Assembly: GCA_020432105.1 (NCBI GenBank)
Contig: JAGQGZ010000002.1
Location: 1 to 49,390, forward strand
Source of the DNA: Dehalococcoidia bacterium
GTDB taxonomy: Bacteria > Chloroflexota > Dehalococcoidia > Tepidiformales > Tepidiformaceae
DNA length: 49,390 bases
Direction of reading: 5' to 3'
The position numbers and the translations under genes are program-made. Below, in pieces: positions 1 to 7,735 of the stretch. A model generated the notes under the pieces. That model had not been told where the DNA came from. It did no database searches and saw only the letters and a list, made by a program, of their open reading frames with translations. Numbering within the stretch: the stretch's first letter is position 1; each line of letters begins with the position of its first letter.

Positions 1-2
1 AC

Positions 3-536
3 GTGGAAGTGGTGGAGGCCAAACCAACTTTCCTGGTGGTGGGAGCGGGACACGTCGGCAGGTCGCTCGTGAAGCTGGCGGACTTCCTCGATTTCCATGT
101 CGTGGTCATCGACGACCGAGACGATTTTGCCGACCCGGAGTTGTTACCTGAGGCCGACCAGGTGATCTGTGCGGACTTTGAAGAAGCACTCGAGAACTTC
201 CCAATCACCAATGACACGTCGATCGTGCTTGTCACGCGAGGGCACAAGCAGGACGAAGTCTCGTTGCGGAAGTGCCTGGGCCGAGGCGCCCGCTACCTCG
301 GGATGATTGGCTCGCGGCGGCGTTCGGCGACGGTGCTCGAACACCTCATCGAGGAGGGGTTCGAGCGTGAGGAGATTGCAAAAGTGCGCACGCCAATCGG
401 ACTCGATATCCATGCCGAATCGCCGGAGGAGATCGCGATTGCGGTGATGGCTGAGGTGATCATGTTGCGGAAGGGTGGCGAAGGTGCACCGATGTACTAC
501 AGGAAGGCAGCACTGAGGAATCTGGCTGGCGAATGA
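3..536 (+). CDS. XdhC/CoxI-family protein, C-terminal NAD-binding-like domain (probably 5'-partial)
   Basis: The 177 residues match the Rossmann-like C-terminal domain of XdhC/CoxI proteins. A VVGAGHVG nucleotide-binding loop lies near residues 12-19, followed by VTRGHKQDE and the family signature GMIGSRRR near 100-107, then IHAESPEEIAIAVMAE. XdhC proteins bind and sulfurate molybdenum cofactor and hand it to xanthine or CO dehydrogenase-type enzymes in the cytoplasm. The first start in the window is GTG at 3, but only two bases precede it. The usual N-terminal XdhC domain may therefore lie in frame outside the window, and this start may be false. No molybdenum hydroxylase subunit is visible in the window. 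The family is clear; the true length is not. Confidence 0.85.
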   Translation: MEVVEAKPTFLVVGAGHVGRSLVKLADFLDFHVVVIDDRDDFADPELLPEADQVICADFEEALENFPITNDTSIVLVTRGHKQDEVSLRKCLGRGARYLGMIGSRRRSATVLEHLIEEGFEREEIAKVRTPIGLDIHAESPEEIAIAVMAEVIMLRKGGEGAPMYYRKAALRNLAGE

Positions 537-555
537 CCGGCATGGCCCTGGGCCC

Positions 556-561
556 TAGAAT
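556..561 (+). promoter_or_regulatory. Putative -10 box TAGAAT of a leaderless promoter
   Basis: TAGAAT ends 6 nt before the GTG at 568, so transcription is expected to begin at or beside the start codon. No Shine-Dalgarno sequence can fit. Confidence 0.6.
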
Positions 562-567
562 GATCGC

Positions 568-1437
568 GTGGATGGATTTACCTATGAACCGGTTGAGGGT
601 CTCCGTTCGCCGGTTGTAGTGATGGCCTTTATGGGCTGGAGTGACACCGGCACGGTTACCGTTGACGCAGCCCGGCACCTGGTCGAGACCTATGACGCAG
701 AGAGTTTCCTGACGGTCGACCCGGAAGATTATTATGTTTTCACCGATACGCGTCCGATGGTGAGCATCGATGACGATGGGGAACGGGTGTTGAGCTGGCC
801 CGAGAATGAGGCGTTCTACGCAAGGATGCCGACGGCCGACCATGACCTGGTTGTGATCAGTGGCGTGGAGCCGAATCTGCGCTGGAAGACGTTTAGCGAC
901 CGACTGAGCGACGCGATTGTGGCCTGCAACCCATCACTTGTGTGCACGCTGGTGGCACGACCGGCAGCAACGCCCCACACCCGGCCGATCCCGGTCACGG
1001 GTTCATCGGCAGATTCGGAACTGGTTTCGCGCTTTGGGCTTGGCCGTTCGATGTACCAGGGCCCGACCGGAATAATCGGTGTGCTGCACGACACCTTGCG
1101 GCGGCGCGAGATCCCGCTGCTGAGCCTGGCAGCCGGCGTACCCCACTACCTGAACGTGGCGGAGAATCCACCGGCCACGATGGCGCTGCTGAAGGCACTA
1201 CACCCGATGCTTGGATTTACGCCTCCCGTCGACGAGCTTGAGCGCGAGGGCGTGCAGTTTGTGGAGAAGGTGGAGGAGGCATCGGCAGGCGACGGCCAAA
1301 TCGGGGAGTACGTGCGGACGCTGGAGCAGCAGTACGGGGAATCCGGCCCACCCGAACCGGACTCGGAAGGCAGCGAACTCTCGGCTGACGACGTCATCCG
1401 GGATGTGGAAGACCTGCTGCGCGGTAGCGGCGACTAG
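568..1437 (+). CDS. PAC2 family protein (proteasome-assembly-chaperone-like)
   Basis: This 289-residue protein has the PAC2 pattern: an N-terminal VVVMAFMGWSDTG stretch (residues about 15-27), LVVISGVEPNLRW in the middle, a GPTGIIGVLHDTLRR stretch and a PHYLNVAENPPAT segment. Bacterial PAC2 proteins are related to archaeal/eukaryotic proteasome assembly chaperones, but their role in bacteria is not settled. The acidic C-terminal tail (from about 255) is probably flexible. The start is GTG at 568. An ATG at 572 is in another frame, and a TAGAAT box 6 nt upstream supports leaderless expression. The next gene begins 12 bases downstream with its own strong RBS, so co-transcription is likely. Family assignment is good; function is unknown. 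Confidence 0.8.
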   Translation: MDGFTYEPVEGLRSPVVVMAFMGWSDTGTVTVDAARHLVETYDAESFLTVDPEDYYVFTDTRPMVSIDDDGERVLSWPENEAFYARMPTADHDLVVISGVEPNLRWKTFSDRLSDAIVACNPSLVCTLVARPAATPHTRPIPVTGSSADSELVSRFGLGRSMYQGPTGIIGVLHDTLRRREIPLLSLAAGVPHYLNVAENPPATMALLKALHPMLGFTPPVDELEREGVQFVEKVEEASAGDGQIGEYVRTLEQQYGESGPPEPDSEGSELSADDVIRDVEDLLRGSGD

Positions 1438-1449
1438 GAGGCATTTGCC

Positions 1450-1968
1450 GTGAGTGTACGAACCCTGGTCTGGAAGCTGGCGTCGCCGTACGACGCCTAC
1501 ATCTCACACGTTTCGCAGCTGAACGATGCGATCGACCGGATCCGGGCGCTGAGCGGGGCGACGCTGGCGTATGAAGCCGGACTCCAGAGTTCCGTACGCC
1601 TGGTGCCGAACGAACAGCCGGCCACCGAACGCGCGCAGCGCTTCCGCAAGCAGCTGGACGAAGCACGCTCCACGATGAGCGAGACCGAGTTCGAAAACTT
1701 CATCACGCATATCGGCGGTGGCGAAGTGGCGACGGTGGAAGCCGACCGGGCCCAGACGGTGCAGCGCATGGGTTTTGCGCGCCGGGGCCTGCAGGAGTAC
1801 TTCAAGATTGCCGGGCAGGAGCTGCGGACGCTGGCGGGGCGGGGCTACGACCCCAAGCGGCCCGATGTCCGGCGTCAACTGGAAGCGAACGGCCTTCCGA
1901 ACTGGACGGTGGAGGACTACCGGCGCCTGCTTGGTGAACTGGGTGCGAAGGTTGGACAGCGGGCCTGA
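1450..1968 (+). CDS. Conserved-looking hypothetical protein, helical
   Basis: I do not recognise this 172-residue protein. It is charged and mostly helical by composition, with no membrane segment, no signal peptide and no cysteine. The C-terminal half (YDPKRPDVRRQLEANG, WTVEDYRRLLGELG) looks like a small helical bundle. A textbook ribosome site AGGAGG at 1437-1442 sits 7 nt before the GTG start and overlaps the stop of the PAC2 gene. Its stop TGA shares one base with the ATG of the following SUI1 gene (TGATG), so the two are probably translationally coupled. The context (PAC2, translation factor) hints at a protein-quality or translation role, but that is only guilt by association. Confidence 0.7.
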   Translation: MSVRTLVWKLASPYDAYISHVSQLNDAIDRIRALSGATLAYEAGLQSSVRLVPNEQPATERAQRFRKQLDEARSTMSETEFENFITHIGGGEVATVEADRAQTVQRMGFARRGLQEYFKIAGQELRTLAGRGYDPKRPDVRRQLEANGLPNWTVEDYRRLLGELGAKVGQRA

Positions 1969-2330
1969 TGAATCGCCGCCCGGGAAGTGAGAGCCGGCTC
2001 GTCTATTCGACGGACGGAGGCCGGGCGAAGCCACCACCAGGTGAGAAACGGGCGGCGCCACCGAGACAGCAGACTTCGGGGGCGCCCGATGACGGATTCG
2101 TGCGCGTGATGCGTTCGAAGACGGGCCGCGGAGGAAAGACGGTGACCCTGATCACTGGCCTTCCGGGGAGCCCCGCCGAGCTTGAGAAGCTATTGAAGCG
2201 CCTGAAGTCCCAGTGCGGTACGGGTGGCGCGCTTGAGGGTCGGAGCCTTGCAATCCAGGGGGATCAGCGCGAGCGGGTTGTGGAGCTACTTGAGAAAGAC
2301 GGGCACAAGGTGAAGCTGGCCGGGGGCTAA
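1968..2330 (+). CDS. SUI1/YciH-type translation initiation factor
   Basis: This 120-residue protein has the SUI1 fold signature: an N-terminal SRLVYSTDGG segment typical of bacterial YciH, then VRVMRSKTGRGGKTVTLITG, a helical LEKLLKRLKSQCGTGG segment, and an ending in IQGDQRERVVELLEKDG. Members resemble eukaryotic eIF1, bind the small ribosomal subunit and are thought to influence start-site fidelity. That is notable in a genome with many leaderless and non-ATG starts. The start ATG overlaps the upstream stop by one base. The stop overlaps the stop of the convergent DinB gene by four bases. The family is confident; the specific role is not experimentally fixed for most bacteria. Confidence 0.9.
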   Translation: MNRRPGSESRLVYSTDGGRAKPPPGEKRAAPPRQQTSGAPDDGFVRVMRSKTGRGGKTVTLITGLPGSPAELEKLLKRLKSQCGTGGALEGRSLAIQGDQRERVVELLEKDGHKVKLAGG

Positions 2331-2890
2331 GCCTGCAGATCGGGCAGGTGGTCTTCGTAATGGTGCCAGGTATTGCCGCGGAACCACTGCCAGAGGGGAA
2401 AGCCCTGCTCGCCAGGCTGGGCTGGCCGCACCTGGCCGGTGTAGCCGCTATCAACAATGGCATAGGGGGCAGCGAATTCACCGGCCGGAAGCCTTTCGGC
2501 AAGCTCGATGATGCGGGCACGGTAATGCACCAGCGCGTTGCGTATGTCCTGGAGAGGCTGCGACTTGTGCTGTTCGAACTGCCAGGCGTTGCGGCCATTG
2601 GGGGTCGCCATGTCGTACCCCGCAGGTGGGGGTCCCGGGATGGCGTAGCACTCATCGGGGGACGGCAAGCGCGCAGCGGCCAGGGCGGCGAGTTGACCGG
2701 CCCACCAGCGGTGGTCCGCGGCGATGTGGGCCAGGATGTCACGTTTTGCCCAGCCGCCGTCAGGAGGGCGGGCGAGGAGTTGCTCGTCGCTCAGCGGTGC
2801 GACTGCTGCGTCGAGGGCAGCCGCAGCACGGCGGAACCTTTCGAGAATTGCCGGCCCGGTCTGCGGTTCTGATTCCACTGGTCGCTCCAT
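2327..2890 (-). CDS. DinB-family (DinB_2) putative metal-dependent protein
   Basis: This 187-residue four-helix-bundle protein has the DinB layout: HIAADHRWWAGQ in the second helix region and the C-terminal TWHHYEDHLPDL, which supply the histidines expected to bind a divalent metal. The N-terminal part (LDAAVAPLSDEQLLARPPDGGWAKRDILAHI) is typical of damage-inducible or thiol-transferase-like DinB_2 proteins. The substrate is unknown. I chose the ATG at 2890 because the frame upstream runs into the neighbouring permease gene. A GATACT box ends 8 nt before it, so it may have its own promoter, although it lies only 13 nt after the ABC operon. A second DinB protein is encoded at 13195. Confidence 0.8.
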   Translation of the reverse strand: MERPVESEPQTGPAILERFRRAAAALDAAVAPLSDEQLLARPPDGGWAKRDILAHIAADHRWWAGQLAALAAARLPSPDECYAIPGPPPAGYDMATPNGRNAWQFEQHKSQPLQDIRNALVHYRARIIELAERLPAGEFAAPYAIVDSGYTGQVRPAQPGEQGFPLWQWFRGNTWHHYEDHLPDLQA

Positions 2891-2903
2891 GGTCGAGGAG
2901 TAT

Positions 2904-3644
2904 CTAGGTTGTCTCGCCGATCTCAAAGCGCTGGAGTCGCCGAACGGCACCCCAGGTGGCGAGTCCAGCGAGGAGGGCCATAGCGACGACAGCCGTGGTT
3001 GGGCTCAATTCGGCTTCGAAAACGCGGTCGCTGACGGTGGTGAAGGCATCGGCGATGCCGAGCGTGTAATGGCGGACGCTGAGCAGCCGGGTGCCGTCGA
3101 AGAGGCCGTTGATGAGGCCCTCCCAGATAAACACGTAGGCAAGGCCGGCGATGAGTGCCCGGCTGGTGAGCACGCTGAGGAAGACGAACAGCGCCGAGTA
3201 GGCAAGTGCTCCCAACACGATTCCGACGGTGAAGCCCAGAAGCATCCCATCGTCAGAGGCGCCGGCGATGCCGACCAGGGCCGCCAGGAGGGCACACCCG
3301 CCGACGGTGACACTCGTCGCCAACCACGAGGCGGCGAGCTTGGCAAGGACAATCTGGACCCGGGGGATGGGCTTCGAGAGCACGTAGACCGCCGTGCCAT
3401 CTTCTATCTCTGCGCCGAGCACGGCGGTGCCGTAGACGAGGGCGACGAGCGGGAGAATAAGGGTGACGACAAAGCTTGAGTAGATCGCGTTGGCGACGAA
3501 GTCCTGGTGGTCATAGTCCGCGGGCGAGGCGAGGCGGACGATGACGGCGAGGAGCAAGGGTACGAGCGAGAGGGCAAGCATGAGAAGTGTGCGGCCACGG
3601 CCAAGAAGCTGCCGCATGGTGAGCTGGAAGACGACGCTGCTCAT
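2904..3644 (-). CDS. ABC-2 type transporter permease
   Basis: The 246 residues form about six hydrophobic segments with the ABC-2 permease pattern. A first helix lies near residues 18-38, followed by an extracytoplasmic loop, VVTLILPLVALVYGTAVLGAE, then the cytoplasmic DGTAVYVLSKPIPR coupling region (residues about 80-95) that contacts the ATPase, and further helices to the C-terminus. It resembles permeases of the NosY/GldF type. The start ATG overlaps the stop of the ATPase gene upstream (ATGA), so it is translated with that ATPase and most likely forms its transporter. The transported substrate cannot be told from the sequence. Confidence 0.85.
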   Translation of the reverse strand: MSSVVFQLTMRQLLGRGRTLLMLALSLVPLLLAVIVRLASPADYDHQDFVANAIYSSFVVTLILPLVALVYGTAVLGAEIEDGTAVYVLSKPIPRVQIVLAKLAASWLATSVTVGGCALLAALVGIAGASDDGMLLGFTVGIVLGALAYSALFVFLSVLTSRALIAGLAYVFIWEGLINGLFDGTRLLSVRHYTLGIADAFTTVSDRVFEAELSPTTAVVAMALLAGLATWGAVRRLQRFEIGETT

Positions 3645-4582
3645 CGATTGACCAGGTAGCTGAAGACGCTCTCGAGCGACTCATCGGTGGGCCGCAGCTC
3701 GTAGAGGGTGATGCCGCCGGCCTGGGCAAGTCGCGATATCGATGAGGTGAAGGCTGCGAACTGGTTGGTGCGGACTGTCACCCGATCGTCATCGAGTTCG
3801 ACGCCGAAGACGCTGGGGTCGCCTATGAGGGTGGATGCGACCTTACGGTTGTCGCTGGTGCGGAGGGTGAAGGTGTGGGGCCGATCGGTCATGAGTTTTC
3901 GGATCTCGCGGAAGTCGCCGCTGGCGGCCAGCCGCCCGGCCACGATGACCAGCACGTTTTCGGCAAGGCGCTCGACTTCCTCGAGGATGTGGGAGGAGAA
4001 GACAAGCGTCCGCCCTTCGGCGGCAAGGCTGCGGAAGAGGGCCATCATCTGGATGCGCTGGCGAGGGTCGGCCCCGTTGAACGGCTCATCGAGGAGGAGG
4101 ACCTCGGGGTCGTGGACGAGGGCGGCGGCCACCTTGATGCGTTGCTTCATGCCCTTGCTATAGCCACCGGTAGCGCGGTCTGCGGCAAAGCCCATCTCCA
4201 CAGCAGCGATAGCTTTCCGGGCAGCACCAGCGGGGTCGGGGAGCCTGTGCAGGCGAGCGGAGAGCTCGACGAACTCGGTGCCGGTGAGAAACGAGTAGAC
4301 AGCTTCACGTTCGGGAACGAGACCGAGCTGATGGTAAAGCGCAACGTTCTGCCAGGCCGGCTGGCCGAGAATGCGGACGTCGCCGTTGGAGGGCTTAAGG
4401 AATCCGGAGAGCATGTGGAGGATGGTGCTTTTGCCGGCGCCATTGGGACCGAGAAGGCCGGTGATGCCGGGGCCGAGGGCGAAGGAGATATCGTTCACGG
4501 CGACGATGTTGCCGTACCAGCGGGACGCGTTTACAAGCTCGATCGTGGCATCCGGGGAAGGCCCGGCCGCAATGGTGCTCAT
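3641..4582 (-). CDS. ABC transporter ATP-binding protein (first of two in the cassette)
   Basis: This 313-residue ATPase has Walker A GPNGAGKS at 45-52, the signature YSKGMKQR at 141-148, Walker B VLLLDEP at 161-167 and a switch histidine in FSSHILEEVE. The signature is the variant seen in ABC-2 exporters of the CcmA/NatA group rather than LSGGQ. A C-terminal accessory domain of about 90 residues follows the core. The start ATG at 4582 overlaps the stop of the upstream permease (ATGA), and its stop overlaps the next permease start. The longer upstream open frame is only the shadow of that permease. The cytoplasmic ATPase powers export or membrane remodelling with its partner permease. Confidence 0.93.
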   Translation of the reverse strand: MSTIAAGPSPDATIELVNASRWYGNIVAVNDISFALGPGITGLLGPNGAGKSTILHMLSGFLKPSNGDVRILGQPAWQNVALYHQLGLVPEREAVYSFLTGTEFVELSARLHRLPDPAGAARKAIAAVEMGFAADRATGGYSKGMKQRIKVAAALVHDPEVLLLDEPFNGADPRQRIQMMALFRSLAAEGRTLVFSSHILEEVERLAENVLVIVAGRLAASGDFREIRKLMTDRPHTFTLRTSDNRKVASTLIGDPSVFGVELDDDRVTVRTNQFAAFTSSISRLAQAGGITLYELRPTDESLESVFSYLVNR

Positions 4583-5466
4583 GCCGTTACCCGCTGGAAG
4601 CGCCGGACGAGAAAGACGGCACCAATGGCGAGCCAGGCGAGGCCGGCGAGAAGATAGATGTATCCAGCGAAGTCCGCATCGAGGAGGGCCTCGGAGTCCA
4701 CCGGCGCATTGAAGAACCAGAGCGCGAAGCCTTCGAAAATCGTGGGGCTGAGGAGGAGGAAGTAGCGACTCACTTCCGGGTCCGTGGTTTCGATGAGGAT
4801 GTTGGCGACCGTGATGGGGATGATGAAGGCGGCGAGGATGGCGACGGTGGCATAGGACCGGCGGGGAACATAGGCGCCGATGGCAAGGCCTATCGAAGCG
4901 ATGATGCCGGAAATGAGGAGGGCACTGGCAACGATGGGGCCGATCTGGTCCCATTCGCGCTGGATATAGCCCCAGACGTCGTCCTCGGCGAGGCCGTTGC
5001 CGATGTAGAGGAGCATTTGCGGACCAAGGGTGAGTACGAGCATGGCCGTAACAAGAGCGGCGAGCTTGGCGATGGCGTAATCCTCCCGGCGGAGGGCACG
5101 GGAGAAGTAGAGGCTGAGGGTGTGGGTGCGCTGGTCGCGCCCGGCCAGTTCGGGTGCAGTGGTGGCACAGAAGAGGAGGAGAATGATCTGGATGAAACCG
5201 TAGTAGTCCTCGTGGGCGAAGAGTTCGACGTCGGCGTTGAGCGAACTGGTGAAGGCTCCGATCCCCAGCTGAATCAATGCAGGGATGAAGGCGATAACGG
5301 CAAATCCCACCGGGAAGAGCTTGCTGACCGTTCGCCGGCCGAAGCCAAACGAAGCTCGAAGGCTATGGATGTAGAGCGTGACGAAGGCCTGTGATCGCCC
5401 CAGGCGTTCGCCCGCATAGTTGCGATAGCCGAGGTCATAGATGTTGCCGGTGGCCCGCTCAGACAC
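4579..5466 (-). CDS. ABC-2 type transporter permease
   Basis: The protein has 295 residues. An N-terminal cytoplasmic segment (YDLGYRNYAGERLGR) is followed by about six membrane helices, with a long second loop carrying APELAGRDQRTHTLSLYFSRALRRED, the coupling motif of this permease family. The N-terminal YRxYxGxR pattern is common in ABC-2 permeases paired with CcmA-like ATPases. The start is the GTG at 5466, which overlaps the end of the preceding ATPase gene by 8 nt; frames upstream of it belong to that ATPase. The stop overlaps the next ATPase start. The gene is unlike the other permease (2904-3644) in length and detail, so the operon holds two distinct transporters or one heteromeric one. 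Confidence 0.88.
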   Translation of the reverse strand: MSERATGNIYDLGYRNYAGERLGRSQAFVTLYIHSLRASFGFGRRTVSKLFPVGFAVIAFIPALIQLGIGAFTSSLNADVELFAHEDYYGFIQIILLLFCATTAPELAGRDQRTHTLSLYFSRALRREDYAIAKLAALVTAMLVLTLGPQMLLYIGNGLAEDDVWGYIQREWDQIGPIVASALLISGIIASIGLAIGAYVPRRSYATVAILAAFIIPITVANILIETTDPEVSRYFLLLSPTIFEGFALWFFNAPVDSEALLDADFAGYIYLLAGLAWLAIGAVFLVRRFQRVTA

Positions 5467-6382
5467 CAGCCGCCTCCTCGGGTTGCGACTCGCGGAAGAG
5501 ATCCTCAAGCTGACGGCGGTCCTGCTCAAGACGCACGAGGCCGACCCCGGCCTCAATGGTTGCGTCGCGGATAAGGTCGTAGACGCGGTCGTCAGTGATG
5601 GGGACGCGAAGCTCACGACGATCGACGGTGACGCTGAAACCGGCCCCACGAATCCTCTCGCCAACAGGGGCAGCATCACCATCGACTTCGACGAGGAGGA
5701 CGGCGGTCTGGCGCGTGAAGCTGGCGATGGAATCGGACTGGACGAGTTTGCCGGCGTCGATGACGACAAGGTGTTCGCAGACGCGTTCGATCTCGGAGAG
5801 CAGGTGGGAGGCCATGATGATCGAAATACCGAATTCCTTGCCGGTGCGACGGACGAGGTCGAGCATCTCATCCCGTCCTTCGGGATCGAGGCCATTGGTG
5901 GGTTCATCGAGGAGCATGAGGCGAGGGTCGTGGACAAGGGCCTGGGCGAGCTTTACGCGTTGCTTCATGCCGGTGGAGTAGCCCCGCATTTCCCGGTAGC
6001 GCTCTTCGAAGAGGCCGACGTGGCGAAGCGTCTCGGCGGTGCGTTCGCGAGCGGCACCGCGCGGCAGTCCGTTGATCTGGGCCATGTGAGCGACGAACTC
6101 GGTGGCGGAGATGTCGATTGGAAGGCAGTCATGTTCGGGCATGTAGCCGACGAACTGGCGGGCGGTGGGACCCTCGGTGACAACGTCGAAGCCAAGCATG
6201 CTGGCAGAGCCGGAAGTGGCATCGATAAGGCCGAGGAGGATCTTCAGGAGTGTGCTCTTGCCGGCACCGTTTGCACCCACGAGGCCGATGATCCCCGGCT
6301 CGAGTTGAAGATCGAGTGCGTCGAGGGCCCGGACACCGGGGTATTGCTTGGTCAGTGCTCGCGTCTCGATAAGGCCGGGCAT
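5459..6382 (-). CDS. ABC transporter ATP-binding protein (second, operon-leading)
   Basis: This 307-residue ATPase has Walker A GANGAGKS at 36-43, signature YSTGMKQR at 135-142 and Walker B LMLLDEP at 155-161, with ASHLLSEIE supplying the switch histidine. An accessory C-terminal domain follows. It is the first gene of a four-gene minus-strand cassette (ATPase, permease, ATPase, permease) in which every junction overlaps. The upstream extension of the open frame lacks family features. The ATG at 6382 gives MPGLIETRALTKQYPG, a standard beginning, and a TACTCT box ends 8 nt before it, which suggests a leaderless transcript. The substrate is unknown; relatives act in drug, lipid or peptide export. 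Confidence 0.92.
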   Translation of the reverse strand: MPGLIETRALTKQYPGVRALDALDLQLEPGIIGLVGANGAGKSTLLKILLGLIDATSGSASMLGFDVVTEGPTARQFVGYMPEHDCLPIDISATEFVAHMAQINGLPRGAARERTAETLRHVGLFEERYREMRGYSTGMKQRVKLAQALVHDPRLMLLDEPTNGLDPEGRDEMLDLVRRTGKEFGISIIMASHLLSEIERVCEHLVVIDAGKLVQSDSIASFTRQTAVLLVEVDGDAAPVGERIRGAGFSVTVDRRELRVPITDDRVYDLIRDATIEAGVGLVRLEQDRRQLEDLFRESQPEEAAGV

Positions 6383-6390
6383 TGCGCCCC

Positions 6391-6396
6391 AGAGTA
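6391..6396 (-). promoter_or_regulatory. Putative -10 box TACTCT for the ABC operon
   Basis: TACTCT on the minus strand ends 8 nt before the ATG at 6382. It lies back to back with the TAGCAT box of the divergent gene at 6479. Confidence 0.45.
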
Positions 6397-6466
6397 CACC
6401 TACAGATTTCGTGGGAAATCTGGCGGCAGGTTCCATTTCCCCAACCCGATGCCGGCTCGCCAGTGC

Positions 6467-6472
6467 TAGCAT
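6467..6472 (+). promoter_or_regulatory. Putative -10 box TAGCAT of a leaderless promoter
   Basis: TAGCAT ends 6 nt before the ATG at 6479, and no ribosome-binding site fits between them. Confidence 0.55.
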
Positions 6473-6478
6473 AGCGGC

Positions 6479-6829
6479 ATGACGCAAACCGACCCCTTCT
6501 CGGAGATGATGGCCGCCTGGAAGAAGACGACCGACGACTTCCTCAAGACGTGGAACAGCGCCGTCGAGAGCGCAACGGGCTCGGAGGAGTCAGATGAGGC
6601 TGCACGCCAGGCGCGGGCAACCTACCTGGGTACGCAGACGAACCTCGCGGAAGCCCGCAAGAAGGTTGCCGAGCCGATGGTGGAGATGGCCGGCGGCGTA
6701 CCGCTGAGCGAGTTCCGACGGCTGATGGACCAGATGAATACGGTGCTGCTCCGCCTGGACCGTATCGACGACCAGTTGACCGAACTGGTGGTGAAGAAGC
6801 GAAAGAGCCGAAGGAAGAAGTCCGACTAG
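6479..6829 (+). CDS. Small PhaE/phasin-like protein
   Basis: This 116-residue protein begins DPFSEMMAAWKKTTDDFLKTW, the kind of helix found at the start of PhaE (class III polyhydroxyalkanoate synthase subunit) and phasins. It continues as amphipathic helix, with a second helix FRRLMDQMNTVLLRLDRIDDQLTEL that may form a coiled coil. The C-terminus is very basic (KKRKSRRKKSD) and could touch DNA, as in some phasins that tie granules to the nucleoid. It is much shorter than normal PhaE (over 300 residues). A PhaC-type synthase lies about 0.9 kb away on the other strand, which supports a granule or synthase-partner role. Its stop overlaps the kinase-like gene by four bases. Confidence 0.6.
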   Translation: MTQTDPFSEMMAAWKKTTDDFLKTWNSAVESATGSEESDEAARQARATYLGTQTNLAEARKKVAEPMVEMAGGVPLSEFRRLMDQMNTVLLRLDRIDDQLTELVVKKRKSRRKKSD

Positions 6830-7731
6830 GCGATTTCGGTGCGGGCGAGGGCTTCGTCCCTGAGGATTAGCAGACGTTTCAGGTCTCGGGCACTGGCCCA
6901 GCCGCGGCCCTCATCTATGGCGCTGGCGAATTCGTAGTGGTAGACGCCGTAACCAAGCGCTTCGAACATGGCGTCCAGGGGAAATCGGCCGGCGAAGTCC
7001 AGGTAGCCCTCGCGCCAGCCGTTGGTGAACCGGCCCCGCAGCATGTTCATGGCCCGGCCGGGCACGCCTGGCGGGAGCGGCGCCGCCCTGAGTACGGCGT
7101 TGGTCAGCCCGAGATCAGCACGGATGTCGCTGGCGGCGGCGACGGTGAAATCGACTAGCCCGGTAACCCGTTCGCCATCGTGGAGAATGTTGAGAGGGTG
7201 GAAGTCGAAGTGGCAGAAGCGAGCCTCGCTGGTGAGCAGCTCCCGCTGGACGGCGGCGGCCAGGGCGGGATGTCCGGCACGGTCCACCCAATCGGTATCG
7301 GTTATTGGACGGAGGTACTCGCCGGGAAGGGAATGGAGGCGGGCCTGGAGCCTGCCAAACTCACGACCGTAGCGGCGCGCCAGCCACGGTTTGCGACGAA
7401 CGGCATCGAGGATGGTGCCGCCGGGCAACCACTCAAGGATGAGGAATGGGGCGCCCGAGTACACACCGCGGGCGGCGATGGCAGGAACGGGAATATCCGC
7501 CTGGCGGGCCACGTCCATGGCGACCACCTCGTGTTCAAACCCCCTTGCACGGGCCGCGAGGTCGGCGTCCTCTTCCAGCCGGACAACACGAAGAGCGTAG
7601 GCCGCTCCGTCGCAGGTGAACTTCCAGAGGTGGTTGTCCCAGCCGCCGTTGACGGGCTCGGGTGGGCGGTCAGCTTTCCAGCCAACAACCGCGAGGACGG
7701 TCTCGGGGTCGAGAGGGACGGAGACAGTCAT
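6826..7731 (-). CDS. Aminoglycoside phosphotransferase (APH) family kinase-like protein
   Basis: This 301-residue protein has the APH/choline-kinase fold signature HFDFHPLN at 174-181 (HxDxxxxN catalytic loop) and a following VDFTVAAASDIRADLG segment that supplies the metal-binding aspartate. The N-lobe has FLILEWLPGG as hinge. The position usually held by the ATP-binding lysine reads YALRVVR, an arginine, which is common in remote members. The natural substrate is unknown, and nothing here indicates antibiotic resistance. The start ATG lies 4 nt after the PhaC stop, so the two genes are very probably co-transcribed. Its stop overlaps the PhaE-like gene. Confidence 0.85.
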   Translation of the reverse strand: MTVSVPLDPETVLAVVGWKADRPPEPVNGGWDNHLWKFTCDGAAYALRVVRLEEDADLAARARGFEHEVVAMDVARQADIPVPAIAARGVYSGAPFLILEWLPGGTILDAVRRKPWLARRYGREFGRLQARLHSLPGEYLRPITDTDWVDRAGHPALAAAVQRELLTSEARFCHFDFHPLNILHDGERVTGLVDFTVAAASDIRADLGLTNAVLRAAPLPPGVPGRAMNMLRGRFTNGWREGYLDFAGRFPLDAMFEALGYGVYHYEFASAIDEGRGWASARDLKRLLILRDEALARTEIA

Positions 7732-7735
7732 CCGA

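Noticed and set aside
4583-4954. Longer ATPase reading frame upstream of 4582
   Set aside because: The 124 extra codons are rich in His, Arg and Pro, lie within the permease gene in another frame, and precede a normal ATPase N-terminus.
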